Shown in pieces: positions 1-7,800 of a DNA stretch of 25,130 bases. Position numbers and translations under genes: made by a program. The notes beneath the pieces are model-generated. The model was given only the letters and a program-made list of their open reading frames with translations. It searched no databases and was not told the DNA's origin. How positions within the stretch are numbered: the first letter of the stretch is position 1; every line of letters begins with the position of its first letter. Origin of the DNA: JBBKWH01 sp041165345 (GTDB lineage: Bacteria; Pseudomonadota; Gammaproteobacteria; Pseudomonadales; Moraxellaceae); contig JBEANQ010000013.1 of assembly GCA_041165345.1 (NCBI GenBank), forward strand, positions 1 through 25,130. The letters are read 5' to 3'.

Positions 1-1140
1 CCGTTTCAACAGGTGTACATGGATGCCGTCAAAGAAGCCGGTTTTCCGGTTAATCATGACTTTAACGGCGCAACCCAAGAAGGCTTAGGCCCGTATCAAG
101 TCACCGAAATCAACGGCGAACGCTGTAGCGCTGCCCGTGGCTACCTGCACCCTTACATGGGCAAACGCGCCAATTTGGTGGTCGAAACCGGCGCAACGGT
201 GCTTAAAATTTTGTTTGAAGGCAAACGTGCGATTGGCGTGCGCTATCAACAAAACGGCAAGACCCACGACCTGTACGCCCACAAAGAAATTTTGCTCAGT
301 GCAGGGGCGCTGCAAACCCCACAAATCTTGATGATCTCGGGCGTGGGACCCGCAGCACAGCTCAAACAACACGGTATTGACGTGGTGCATGACTTGGCAG
401 GGGTCGGTCAAAACCTGCAAGACCATCCCGATTTTATTTTTTGTTTTGAAGCCGACAGCTTGGACTTGGTGGGCATCTCGGTGGGCGGCACGTTCCGCAT
501 GATGAAATCAATTGCCAAGTTTCGCCAAGAACGCCGTGGCATGTTAACCAGCAACTTTGCCGAATACGGCGGCTTTCTCAAAACCGACCCTGCAATGGAT
601 CGCCCAGACATTCAACTGCACTTTGTCATTGGCATTGTTGAAGACCACGCCCGTAAGTTGGTGCTGTCGCATGGGTTTTCCTGTCATACCTGCTTGCTGC
701 GCCCCAAAAGCCGTGGCAGCGTGACTTTAAAAGACGCCAACCCGCACAGCGCCCCGTTGATTGACATTGGCTTTTTGAATCATCCTGATGACCTTGAGCA
801 GATGGTCAATGCCTACAAAACCACCAAAAAACTGCTGGATGCCCCCAGCATTAAACGCTGGATCAAACGCGATACCGCCACAGCCCATGTGCACAGCGAC
901 GACGACATCCGTGCCATTCTGCGCAAACGGGTCGACAGCGTGTACCATCCGGTCGGCACCTGTAAAATGGGCACCGACGATATGGCGGTGGTCAGCCCTG
1001 CCAACCTCAAAGTGTATGGCGTGGAAGGACTGCGGGTCATTGATGCCTCGATCATGCCCACCGTGGTCAGCGGCAATACCAACGCGCCCACCATCATGAT
1101 TGCCGAAAAAGCCGTCGACCTGATCCGTGCTGGGGTTTAG
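1..1140 (+). CDS. GMC-family FAD-dependent oxidoreductase (choline/alcohol dehydrogenase type), 5'-truncated by window edge
   Basis: The reading frame is open from base 1 and ends with TAG at 1140, giving 379 residues of the C-terminal two thirds. The N-terminal GxGxxG FAD-binding region lies outside the window. Seen: GMC signature 2 (GALQTPQILMISGVG, about bases 302-346), a conserved NLQDHPD segment, and the C-terminal catalytic region with VYHPVGTCKMG and GNTNAPT. In this family the His of the first motif and the Asn or His of the second form the active-site pair that oxidises an alcohol while reducing FAD. Close relatives include BetA-type choline dehydrogenases and AlkJ-type alcohol dehydrogenases, but the substrate cannot be read from this fragment. 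A strong terminator follows directly, so it probably ends its transcript. Confidence 0.93.
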   Translation, partial: PFQQVYMDAVKEAGFPVNHDFNGATQEGLGPYQVTEINGERCSAARGYLHPYMGKRANLVVETGATVLKILFEGKRAIGVRYQQNGKTHDLYAHKEILLSAGALQTPQILMISGVGPAAQLKQHGIDVVHDLAGVGQNLQDHPDFIFCFEADSLDLVGISVGGTFRMMKSIAKFRQERRGMLTSNFAEYGGFLKTDPAMDRPDIQLHFVIGIVEDHARKLVLSHGFSCHTCLLRPKSRGSVTLKDANPHSAPLIDIGFLNHPDDLEQMVNAYKTTKKLLDAPSIKRWIKRDTATAHVHSDDDIRAILRKRVDSVYHPVGTCKMGTDDMAVVSPANLKVYGVEGLRVIDASIMPTVVSGNTNAPTIMIAEKAVDLIRAGV

Positions 1141-1192
1141 TGTGGTGGGTTAAACACCGCCCACAGCTTGAATCGCAGCCGCACCCACACAC

Positions 1193-1219
1193 AGGCCAGC
1201 CATTCGGTTGGCCTTTTTT
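1193..1219 (+). terminator. Rho-independent terminator after the GMC oxidoreductase gene
   Basis: A 9-bp stem (AGGCCAGCC, 1193-1201, with GGTTGGCCT, 1206-1214, one G-U pair) closes a 4-nt loop and runs into a T tract at 1214-1219. It lies 53 bp past the oxidoreductase stop and separates that gene from creB. Confidence 0.88.
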
Positions 1220-1277
1220 AAACCCGCCGGTGTGGCGGCTGACTGACCTTCGGTTTGATTGGATGAACACCCCCACC

Positions 1278-2006
1278 ATGCCCCATAAACACATTTTGCT
1301 GGTCGAAGACGACCCCGCCATCGCCGAACCCCTACACTATGCCCTCAGTCGTGAAGGCTGGGACGTCGCATGGCACACCACTGCACAGGCGGCACTGCAC
1401 GCGCTGGATCAGCAACGCTTTGATTTTTTAATCTTAGATGTCGGGCTGCCCGATTTAAACGGCTTCGATTTATGTCGGCAGATTCGCCAACATCACACCA
1501 CCCCGCTGTTATTTTTAACGGCACGCAATGACGAAATCGACCGCATTATTGGTTTAGAAATTGGCGCAGATGACTACTGCGCCAAGCCCTTTAGTCCACG
1601 GGAAATTATCTCGCGGATCAAAGTGATTTGGCGGCGGATGGAATCAACCCTACCCCCGCTGCCGACCGAACCCGTTCAAGCGCCACAACCGCTCCCCGAC
1701 CCCACCAGCGTCTCGCTGTCATGGGGAGTCTGGCACTATGACGATGCGCGCTGTCAGGTGCATTATCACGGCCAACCTTTACCACTGACCCGCTATGAGC
1801 TGCGCCTGCTGGAAGCCCTGCTGAGAAACCCCGAACGGGTACTCAGTCGCGCCCAATTAATGGCACAAGCATGGCAACACCCCGACCACAGCCTAGAGCG
1901 TACCATTGACAGCCACATCAAAACGCTACGGCAAAAACTACGTGCTGTGCATCCCACCGACCCAATTGTGACGCATCGTGGCTTGGGCTATCGGTTGAGT
2001 CGTTAA
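1278..2006 (+). CDS. creB: Response regulator CreB (OmpR/PhoB type)
   Basis: Two-component response regulator of the Cre (carbon-source responsive) system, 242 residues. The receiver domain spans residues 1-120 with the acidic pair in LLVEDD, the phosphoacceptor Asp54 in ILDVGLPDLNGF, the conserved Thr in FLTAR and the Lys in CAKPFSPRE. A winged-helix DNA-binding domain fills the C-terminal ~100 residues (LTRYELRLLEALL, TIDSHIKTLRQKLR, THRGLGYRL). I chose ATG 1278 because it puts the Asp at 54 as in E. coli CreB; ATG 1263 in the same frame is an alternative, and neither has a strong ribosome site. The gene stops one base before creC, so the two form an operon. The TTCAC-type tag before creD is the expected binding site. 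Confidence 0.93.
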   Translation: MPHKHILLVEDDPAIAEPLHYALSREGWDVAWHTTAQAALHALDQQRFDFLILDVGLPDLNGFDLCRQIRQHHTTPLLFLTARNDEIDRIIGLEIGADDYCAKPFSPREIISRIKVIWRRMESTLPPLPTEPVQAPQPLPDPTSVSLSWGVWHYDDARCQVHYHGQPLPLTRYELRLLEALLRNPERVLSRAQLMAQAWQHPDHSLERTIDSHIKTLRQKLRAVHPTDPIVTHRGLGYRLSR

Positions 2007-2007
2007 G

Positions 2008-3420
2008 ATGTCGATTTTTGTCCGCATTTGGCTGGCACTGGCGACCGTGCTGTTGATCGGCAGCTTGTTACTGCTCAATACCCTACAACGCCAAATCAAA
2101 CCCAATATGCGCCAAGTGGTCGAAGACACCCTTGCCGACAACGCACAAATCATTGCCGCTTTGGTAGCCGATGACGTGGCGGCTGGACGCATCAACCAAG
2201 CAGCGTTTGACCGCGAGATTCAGGCCACACTCAAGCGGCCGCTCCATGCCAAAATTTGGCTCATGACCAAAAATGACGTGCAGCAACAACTGTATATCAC
2301 CAATGCACAGGGCATCGTGCTGTACGACTCGACCGGACAACATCGGGGCGACGATTTTTCGCGCTGGAATGATGTGTACCGCACCCTGCGTGGACAATAT
2401 GGCGCGCGCTCAACCCGCAGCGACCCCAACGACGACACCAGCTCGACCATGTATGTGGCCGCACCAGTCGTGTGGCGCGGTCAACTGCTGGGGGTGGTGA
2501 GCGTGGGCAAAGCCGGACGAGCCGTCCAGCCGTATATCGACCAAGCCCAACACGACATGCTCACCAGCGCCGCCGCCATGCTGCTTATTTCGCTGCTGTT
2601 GGGCGCATTGATTGCCCTCTGGCTGCGTCACAGCATTAACCAAGTGCGCCGCTATGCTTTGGCACTCGCCCCGCTCGGCCAGCCCGCCCCGCATTTTTTT
2701 TCGGCACGAGAACTCAATGACCTGACCCAAGCAGTCGAGCAAATGCGCAATCAATTGGAAGACCGCGCCTATGTTGAGCAATACATTCACACCCTAACCC
2801 ATGAACTCAAAAGCCCACTGACCGCCATCAGTGCCAGCGCCGAACTACTACAAGACGACCTGCCCCGCGCCGACCAACACCGTTTTGCCCGCAACATCAG
2901 CCAACAAACCGAACGCCTGCACCACCTGATCGAACGCCTATTGGTGCTAGCACGGCTTGAACAACGCCATGATGAATTTGTACGCCAACCGGTTGATCTG
3001 GTGGCGATCATCAACACCTTAATGGAACAACGGCATAGCCTGATCGTCAGCAAGCAACTGGTCGTGGGCAATACCCTGCCGCAAACCCTTGCTCTACACG
3101 CCGAACCTTTTTGGCTGGCGCAGGCGTTGGGCAATGTGCTGGATAACGCCATCGACTTTTGTCCACAAGGGGGACAACTGCGGCTGTCGGTGCTGGCCGA
3201 CACAGCAGGCATTCAACTGTGCATCGACAACGAGGGAGCGACGATTCCCGACTACGCCTTGCCCCAAGTGTTTGATCGCTATTACTCGCTACCGCGCCCT
3301 AATGGTCGCAAAGGCACCGGTATCGGTTTGACCTTAGTCAAAGAAGTCATGACACGGCATCAGGGGCGTATTGATGTGTGTAATGTGGCCAATGGCGTGC
3401 GGGTGGTGTTGGTGTTTTAA
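2008..3420 (+). CDS. creC: Sensor histidine kinase CreC
   Basis: Membrane sensor kinase partner of CreB, 470 residues, close to the family's usual ~474. Two membrane segments (about residues 7-27 and 190-208) bracket a periplasmic sensor region. A linker then leads to the dimerisation/phosphoacceptor H-box THELKSPLTAI with the phosphorylated His265. The ATPase domain shows the N box GNVLDNAIDF and the G box GTGIGLTLVKEV. Its ATG starts two bases after the creB stop, implying coupled translation. In E. coli CreBC controls acetate and intermediary metabolism genes and creD; whether the signal is the same here is inference. A long hairpin follows the stop codon. Confidence 0.94.
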   Translation: MSIFVRIWLALATVLLIGSLLLLNTLQRQIKPNMRQVVEDTLADNAQIIAALVADDVAAGRINQAAFDREIQATLKRPLHAKIWLMTKNDVQQQLYITNAQGIVLYDSTGQHRGDDFSRWNDVYRTLRGQYGARSTRSDPNDDTSSTMYVAAPVVWRGQLLGVVSVGKAGRAVQPYIDQAQHDMLTSAAAMLLISLLLGALIALWLRHSINQVRRYALALAPLGQPAPHFFSARELNDLTQAVEQMRNQLEDRAYVEQYIHTLTHELKSPLTAISASAELLQDDLPRADQHRFARNISQQTERLHHLIERLLVLARLEQRHDEFVRQPVDLVAIINTLMEQRHSLIVSKQLVVGNTLPQTLALHAEPFWLAQALGNVLDNAIDFCPQGGQLRLSVLADTAGIQLCIDNEGATIPDYALPQVFDRYYSLPRPNGRKGTGIGLTLVKEVMTRHQGRIDVCNVANGVRVVLVF

Positions 3421-3447
3421 TCGATTGGCTACTCGCTGCACACGCTC

Positions 3448-3495
3448 AGACATCACAAAACCCATGACATTGATGGGTTGATTTTGCTGATGTCT
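3448..3495 (+). terminator. Long hairpin after creC, probable terminator
   Basis: AGACATC (3448-3454) pairs with GATGTCT (3489-3495). Inside it AACCCAT (3459-3465) pairs with ATGGGTT (3473-3479), followed by a short T-rich run (ATTTTG). This imperfect 48-nt palindrome starts 28 bp after the creC stop and would close the creBC transcript before the fic promoter. The T tract is short, so it could instead be an RNA-stability element. Confidence 0.5.
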
Positions 3496-3589
3496 CATGT
3501 TTGATGCCAATAATGCACGCTTATCGCTTGCTTAGCCGACGATTTTTTCCCGTTTTCTGAGACGCCCCACAATCATCTTGGGTGTTTTT

Positions 3590-3629
3590 GGCTCACCAAA
3601 TGAGCCGAATGTTGGCTATAATCGGCTCA
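3590..3629 (+). promoter_or_regulatory. Palindromic operator/promoter region of the fic gene
   Basis: A perfect 8-bp inverted repeat, TGAGCCGA (3601-3608) and TCGGCTCA (3622-3629), is separated by 13 bp. A consensus -10 hexamer TATAAT (3617-3622) lies between and on the second arm. A third GGCTCA half-site at 3590-3595 forms a tighter palindrome with TGAGCC (3601-3606). No good -35 box is visible at 16-18 bp. Half-sites flanking a -10 box are the layout of a repressor operator. The Fic protein ends in a winged-helix domain, so autoregulation is an attractive inference. Confidence 0.55.
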
Positions 3630-3645
3630 CTCGACGTCATCTTGT

Positions 3646-4782
3646 TTGGGGAACGGGTTGCATACTCTAGACACACCGTGGATTTGGCAACATGAAGCAT
3701 GGCCTAACTTCACATGGGATGAACATCAACTTTCCCCATCTTTACGCCATCTGCACTATCAACTGGGTGTATTGGTTGGCGCATCCTTGCCCGATCAATC
3801 CCGTGAGCAACAACTTGATGCCTTGCTGCAAAACCTGCTGTGCTCCTCAGCGATTGAAGGCGAGTCTTTAAATGCACAATCCGTGCGCTCGTCCCTCGCC
3901 AAACGCTTAGGCTTGCACAGTGACACCCCCTATCCAACCTCATTACGCTCGGAAGGTTTGGCCCAGATGATGATGGATGCAATTACGCAACTGGATCATC
4001 CGCTCACGATCAATCAGTTATTTCAATGGCATACATGGTTATTCCCCGAACAAAACGTGTGGACGGGTCGCATTTGTGTGGGCGCGCTGCGTGGTGATGA
4101 GCCGATGCAAGTGGTATCAGGGCGTATTGATCGTCCAACGGTTCACTTTGAAGCACCGCCTCGAGTGAATCTTGAGCAACGTGTACAGCAATTTGTCGAT
4201 TGGTTTAACAACAGCGCACACCAGCAGCATCTTGATCCATTAGTTCGTGCGGCCATCACCCACCTCTGGTTTGTAACACTGCACCCTTTTGATGACGGGA
4301 ATGGCCGTATCACCAGAGCCTTAACCGATCGTGCGTTGGCACAAGGTGATTCACACAGTATTCGACTGTATGCCATGTCGATTGCGATTTTGGATCACCG
4401 TCAGGGGTACTACGATATTTTGGAGCACACTCAACGTGGTGGTTTGGATATCACCCATTGGTTGGTCTGGTTTTGCCAGATCCTTACCACAACCATCGAG
4501 ACCGCACTCGCGCAAGTCCAACACACCCTACAAAAAACGCGATTTTGGCGTCAGCATGATCTGACCGAATTACTGCCAGAACAAAAGAAGGTGGTGAATC
4601 GGTTGCTTGATGGGGATTTTGCTGAGGGCATCAATGCCAGCAAATATCAGGCCGTTGCGCGTGTCAGTAAGCCAACCGCCACGCGACATTTGAGCGATCT
4701 CGTGAAAAAAGGCTGCCTAAAAAAGCAAGAAGGTGGTGGGCGTAACACACGCTATGCGTTAAATCATGAAAATCACGAATAA
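3646..4782 (+). CDS. Fic-domain protein with N-terminal DUF4172-type region and C-terminal winged helix
   Basis: 378 residues. The N-terminus (WIWQHEAWPNFTWDE) matches the DUF4172 region found in front of many Fic proteins. The Fic core carries the full catalytic motif HPFDDGNGRITR with His213. Enzymes with this motif usually transfer AMP from ATP to a hydroxyl on a target protein. SSAIEG (residues 67-72) fits the class II inhibitory motif (S/T)xxxE(G/N), so the protein is probably self-inhibited. The last ~60 residues (ASKYQAVARVSKPTATRHLSDL, then a basic GGGRNTRY wing) read as a winged helix. The start is TTG 3646, or TTG 3658 in the same frame; there is no ATG nearby. It sits between creC and creD with its own promoter region. 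The target is unknown. Confidence 0.88.
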   Translation: MGNGLHTLDTPWIWQHEAWPNFTWDEHQLSPSLRHLHYQLGVLVGASLPDQSREQQLDALLQNLLCSSAIEGESLNAQSVRSSLAKRLGLHSDTPYPTSLRSEGLAQMMMDAITQLDHPLTINQLFQWHTWLFPEQNVWTGRICVGALRGDEPMQVVSGRIDRPTVHFEAPPRVNLEQRVQQFVDWFNNSAHQQHLDPLVRAAITHLWFVTLHPFDDGNGRITRALTDRALAQGDSHSIRLYAMSIAILDHRQGYYDILEHTQRGGLDITHWLVWFCQILTTTIETALAQVQHTLQKTRFWRQHDLTELLPEQKKVVNRLLDGDFAEGINASKYQAVARVSKPTATRHLSDLVKKGCLKKQEGGGRNTRYALNHENHE

Positions 4783-4823
4783 GCTAAATACAATCAATCA
4801 ATTAGATCACTATTTTCAGGGAC

Positions 4824-4872
4824 GCTCACTTGGAATTGTTTGAGCCATGGATGGAGATTTTTCCAAGTGAGC
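4824..4872 (+). repeat. Perfect 12-bp inverted repeat downstream of fic
   Basis: GCTCACTTGGAA (4824-4835) and TTCCAAGTGAGC (4861-4872) are exact reverse complements around a 25-nt loop, and a run of five T follows at 4876-4880. It could act as a terminator for fic despite the long loop, or mark the edge of an inserted segment. Confidence 0.6.
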
Positions 4873-5092
4873 AGGGTTTTTGCTTACTTTTGACCCGTCA
4901 AACGTGAAGCCAGCCTTTATAGCGAATCGTACTTTGGCTAATGGTCACAATCTTGCCTGTCGCGACTGCGTCTTTCACATCTTGGATGATCAGGGCTTTG
5001 TCTGCACGCTGTGACTGGCCTATGACAAATGACCTCAGCCTGACCTTCATCAGCTGGTATCTTTTTATTGTACTGTATTGATCCATCGAATC

Positions 5093-5108
5093 TTCACACA
5101 GCTTTCAT
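5093..5108 (+). promoter_or_regulatory. CreB tag (cre box) upstream of creD
   Basis: TTCAC (5093-5097), six bases, then TTCAT (5104-5108), 84 bp before the creD ATG. The known CreB/BlrA recognition tag is TTCAC-N6-TTCAC, so this site differs at one position. Its place directly upstream of creD, the classic CreB target, supports function. No clear -10 could be assigned. Confidence 0.65.
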
Positions 5109-5191
5109 CAACACCACACCGCACCCGCACCCACACCCCATCGGCAAGCCCCATGCTGTATTGCATCAGGACTTGACCGAGAATATCCCTC

Positions 5192-6646
5192 ATGCAAAAA
5201 ACACTCACCCTTAAAATTGGTCTCATGCTGCTGATCATGATTGGGTTTTTGGTGCTGTTTGCCATGCTGCGTGGCATCGTACACGAGCGCCAAGGCCGTT
5301 ATCAGCAGGTGATGAGCGAGATCAGCCGTGACAACGTGCGCAGTCAATCCGTCCTCGGGCCCTTTATTGTGGTGCCTGTAGAGACCGTCGAGCAGTGTGT
5401 CAACGACGATCAAAAAACTGTCCCCTGTACCACCACCACCACCACCACCACCCAACGCGTCATTGTGCCCAAAAGCAGCCAGTGGACGAATACACTAACG
5501 GTCGATCCACACAGCTATCAGCGTGGCATTTATCATGCCCTCACCTATCAAAACCGCCTGAGCTTAACCGGTCAATTTGTGCCCGATGCCAGCCTGCTCA
5601 AACCCGCCGCCAACCAAACCGTGCAATGGGCAGAGGCCAAGCTATACCTGAGTTTGTCAGACCTGCGGGGTCTAAACAGCCAACCGGTTTTGACAGTGAA
5701 TCAACAAAAATATGTCTTTGAACTGCCCAGTGATGGCGAAACCGCCCCGTTTAACCTGCCTTACACCCGTCTCAACCTTGGCGTGATCGCGCAGCAACCC
5801 AGCTTACAGTTTCAGCTTGATGTGGCATTTGCAGGGATGGACAGCCTTGCCGTACAACCCTTGGGCAAAGACATGCACATGACCGTCCATGCCAACTGGC
5901 CGCATCCGAGTTTTTTTGGTGGTCAATTGCCCAGCAAGCAACTGCGCGCCAAGGATTTTAGCGCCACGTGGCAAAGCAGTTATTTGTCCAATCAAAACAG
6001 CCAAACCCTTGTGGCATGTATCACGCAACAAAAAAACGCCAGTTGTGATCAGCTACAACCCCGCTATAGCGCGGTGTCAGAATATGACCTGCGCGAGCAA
6101 GGCGATGCGGTCACTCAGATGTTTGGGGTGCGCTTTGTCGATCCTGTGAACGTGTATCTGTTGACCGACCGCACCTTAAAATATGCGCTGTTGTTTGTGG
6201 TGCTGACCTTTGCCGCGTTCTTTTTGTTTGAAGTGTTAAAAGACCTGCGCATTCACCCAATTCAATACACCTTGGTGGGCATGGCCTTGGCAACGTTTTA
6301 TCTGTTGTTGCTGTCGTTTAGTGAACACATCGCGTTTGGGCTGGCGTACCTCGGCTCAAGTGTGGCCTGCGTACTGCTGATTTGTTGCTATGTGTCGTTT
6401 GTGCTGCATGGGATTAGACGTGCGCTGGGTCTGGGGGTGATTCTGTCGGCCATGTACGGCACGTTGTATGTGATTTTGCAGTCCGAAGACCATGCCTTAG
6501 TGCTGGGATCGGTGCTGGTGTTTGTGGTGATTGCCAGCATCATGCTGATCACACGGCACGTTGATTGGTATCAGATTGGCCAACGCGGTCGGCCTTTGCC
6601 AAGCCAGACACCCGCTCACAGGCCCCCTGCGCCATTGTCAGAATAA
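5192..6646 (+). CDS. creD: Inner membrane protein CreD
   Basis: 484-residue CreD-family (PF06123) membrane protein. One membrane segment lies near the N-terminus (KIGLMLLIMIGFLVLFAML, residues 8-26). A long, presumably periplasmic domain follows, then a C-terminal cluster of about five or six hydrophobic segments from residue 327 on. In E. coli and Aeromonas creD is the most strongly CreB-activated gene; the protein affects envelope integrity and beta-lactam response, but its biochemical role is unsettled. Here it is detached from creBC by fic and has its own CreB tag. Odd feature: residues 80-87 are eight Thr encoded by an uninterrupted (ACC)8 run at 5429-5452. The start ATG 5192 precedes a hydrophobic signal-anchor and lacks a strong Shine-Dalgarno. 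Confidence 0.92.
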   Translation: MQKTLTLKIGLMLLIMIGFLVLFAMLRGIVHERQGRYQQVMSEISRDNVRSQSVLGPFIVVPVETVEQCVNDDQKTVPCTTTTTTTTQRVIVPKSSQWTNTLTVDPHSYQRGIYHALTYQNRLSLTGQFVPDASLLKPAANQTVQWAEAKLYLSLSDLRGLNSQPVLTVNQQKYVFELPSDGETAPFNLPYTRLNLGVIAQQPSLQFQLDVAFAGMDSLAVQPLGKDMHMTVHANWPHPSFFGGQLPSKQLRAKDFSATWQSSYLSNQNSQTLVACITQQKNASCDQLQPRYSAVSEYDLREQGDAVTQMFGVRFVDPVNVYLLTDRTLKYALLFVVLTFAAFFLFEVLKDLRIHPIQYTLVGMALATFYLLLLSFSEHIAFGLAYLGSSVACVLLICCYVSFVLHGIRRALGLGVILSAMYGTLYVILQSEDHALVLGSVLVFVVIASIMLITRHVDWYQIGQRGRPLPSQTPAHRPPAPLSE

Positions 6647-6707
6647 GACTGCTTGGGGCGGCGGTCACGTCGTCCCCGTTTTGCATCCTCACACAAGGTC
6701 ACCGCTC

Positions 6708-7139
6708 ATGCATACCGTACACGCCCTGCAACTCCCCGACGCGCTGCAACACCTGATTGGGCAATCACGCCAACAGGCACACCAGACGCTTGGCCAATCG
6801 TTAGACGCTCCCCTACAGGTGATTGCAGGGTTAGATCATTTGGATGACAGCCGCCGCGAATGGTTTCCGCACTATCAACTCAGCCTGCGCTATGACCTCA
6901 ATGATTGCGTACAGAGCATCACGCTGGGCGCACAGGCCAATGTACAGTTTGAACAGCAACCGATTAGCCAGCTCAGCCGCCGCGCCTTGGTCCAGCGCTA
7001 TCGTGAGCGACAACAGCCCTTGCTCAATTTGGGTAGTGTGCTGGTCAGTTTGTCAGAAGGGCTGAGCTTTTGTTTTCGGCGGCAACAACTGACCTGTGTT
7101 TATTGGTCGGCAGACGCTGCATCAAACGGTGTGCAATAA
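6708..7139 (+). CDS. Unrecognised 143-residue protein
   Basis: I do not recognise this family. It starts at ATG 6708 with AAGG nine bases upstream, 61 bp after creD on the same strand, so it may be cotranscribed with creD. It looks soluble, with no signal peptide or long hydrophobic segment, and is rich in Gln, Leu and Arg. A stretch around HYQLSLRYDLNDCVQSITLG and the end SEGLSFCFRRQQLTCVYW suggest alternating beta strands. Its last 40 bases overlap the 3' end of the convergent methyltransferase gene. Confidence 0.62.
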   Translation: MHTVHALQLPDALQHLIGQSRQQAHQTLGQSLDAPLQVIAGLDHLDDSRREWFPHYQLSLRYDLNDCVQSITLGAQANVQFEQQPISQLSRRALVQRYRERQQPLLNLGSVLVSLSEGLSFCFRRQQLTCVYWSADAASNGVQ

Positions 7140-7726
7140 CCCAACGGCTTGACCATGCGTAGCTCGGCGCACGGCTCACCACGCGCCAAATATTTGATCT
7201 CAAAATGCGTGCGGCCTGCGCCCACTTGTTCGGCGTTGACCGCATGACGAGTCACCGGCAATTGCCACACCTGACGCGCGTGTTGCTCGGCTTCATCTAC
7301 ATAACTCACGATATTACTGGCCAGCACAATCTGGGCATTGGCCTGCAAACGCGACAACAAAAACGCAAAAAACGGCATATTTAACCAGCGCTGGGCAGGG
7401 TTTTTAGGCTCAGGGTTGGGGTACAAAATAAATAGTTGAGACACACTGGCCGGCGGTAAGGCATGCACCACCCACGGCAACGCATCGGCATGAATGGGGG
7501 TTAAATTGGGCCTTGGGTCACTGACAAACGATTGCTGAAATTTTTGGAACTTCTCGGCGGTGCGCTCAATAGCGATCAGGTCAATGTCTGGATGTTGCCG
7601 CGCACAGGTCAAGGCATGCAAGCCCACCCCTGCACCAATTTCCAGCCACAGGGGTCGGTCGGTTGGCAAGGTAGGCGGCACAAAATCACGCGGTGGACTT
7701 AAGGCATCAGGGCGAAACAGGCGCAT
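7100..7726 (-). CDS. TrmB-like SAM-dependent methyltransferase (divergent)
   Basis: Methyltransf_4-type Rossmann methyltransferase, 208 residues from ATG 7726; an in-frame TTG at 7765 would add 13 residues. Motif I is LWLEIGAGVGLH, a later acidic position is DLIAIERTAEKF, and the TrmB-like central motif reads LYPNPEPKNPAQRW followed by PFFAFLL. True TrmB (tRNA m7G46 methyltransferase) has a PDPW-type motif whose Asp is catalytically important; here it is Asn-Pro-Glu-Pro. The fold is clear, but tRNA m7G activity is doubtful. It may be a paralog acting on another substrate. It is divergent from yacG and overlaps the preceding gene convergently by 40 bp. Confidence 0.72.
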   Translation of the reverse strand: MRLFRPDALSPPRDFVPPTLPTDRPLWLEIGAGVGLHALTCARQHPDIDLIAIERTAEKFQKFQQSFVSDPRPNLTPIHADALPWVVHALPPASVSQLFILYPNPEPKNPAQRWLNMPFFAFLLSRLQANAQIVLASNIVSYVDEAEQHARQVWQLPVTRHAVNAEQVGAGRTHFEIKYLARGEPCAELRMVKPLGYCTPFDAASADQ

Positions 7727-7800
7727 GGCAGACCAGACACAAAGGCAAGATGCGCTATTATCCAAGGTTTAAGCCAGATTCATAGCCCAAGGGCATTGCC

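Larger units (their letters stand above)
4783..5191. other. Intergenic region between fic and creD
   Basis: 409 bp without a convincing gene. It holds the 12-bp inverted repeat at 4824-4872 and the CreB-type tag at 5093-5108. A 62-codon minus-strand frame (4898-5086) has no recognisable motif, and I do not accept it as a gene. Confidence 0.6.

Noticed and set aside
2787..3212. 141-codon antisense frame inside creC
   Set aside because: Arg/Ser/Cys-rich shadow of a well-supported kinase gene.
4898..5086. 62-codon minus-strand frame between fic and creD
   Set aside because: No ribosome site, no recognisable motif, and its upstream end touches the creD regulatory region; treated as chance.
5108..5455. 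Antisense frame with a Gly-rich start opposite creD
   Set aside because: The Gly run is only the complement of the ACC repeat; the sense frame is clearly CreD.
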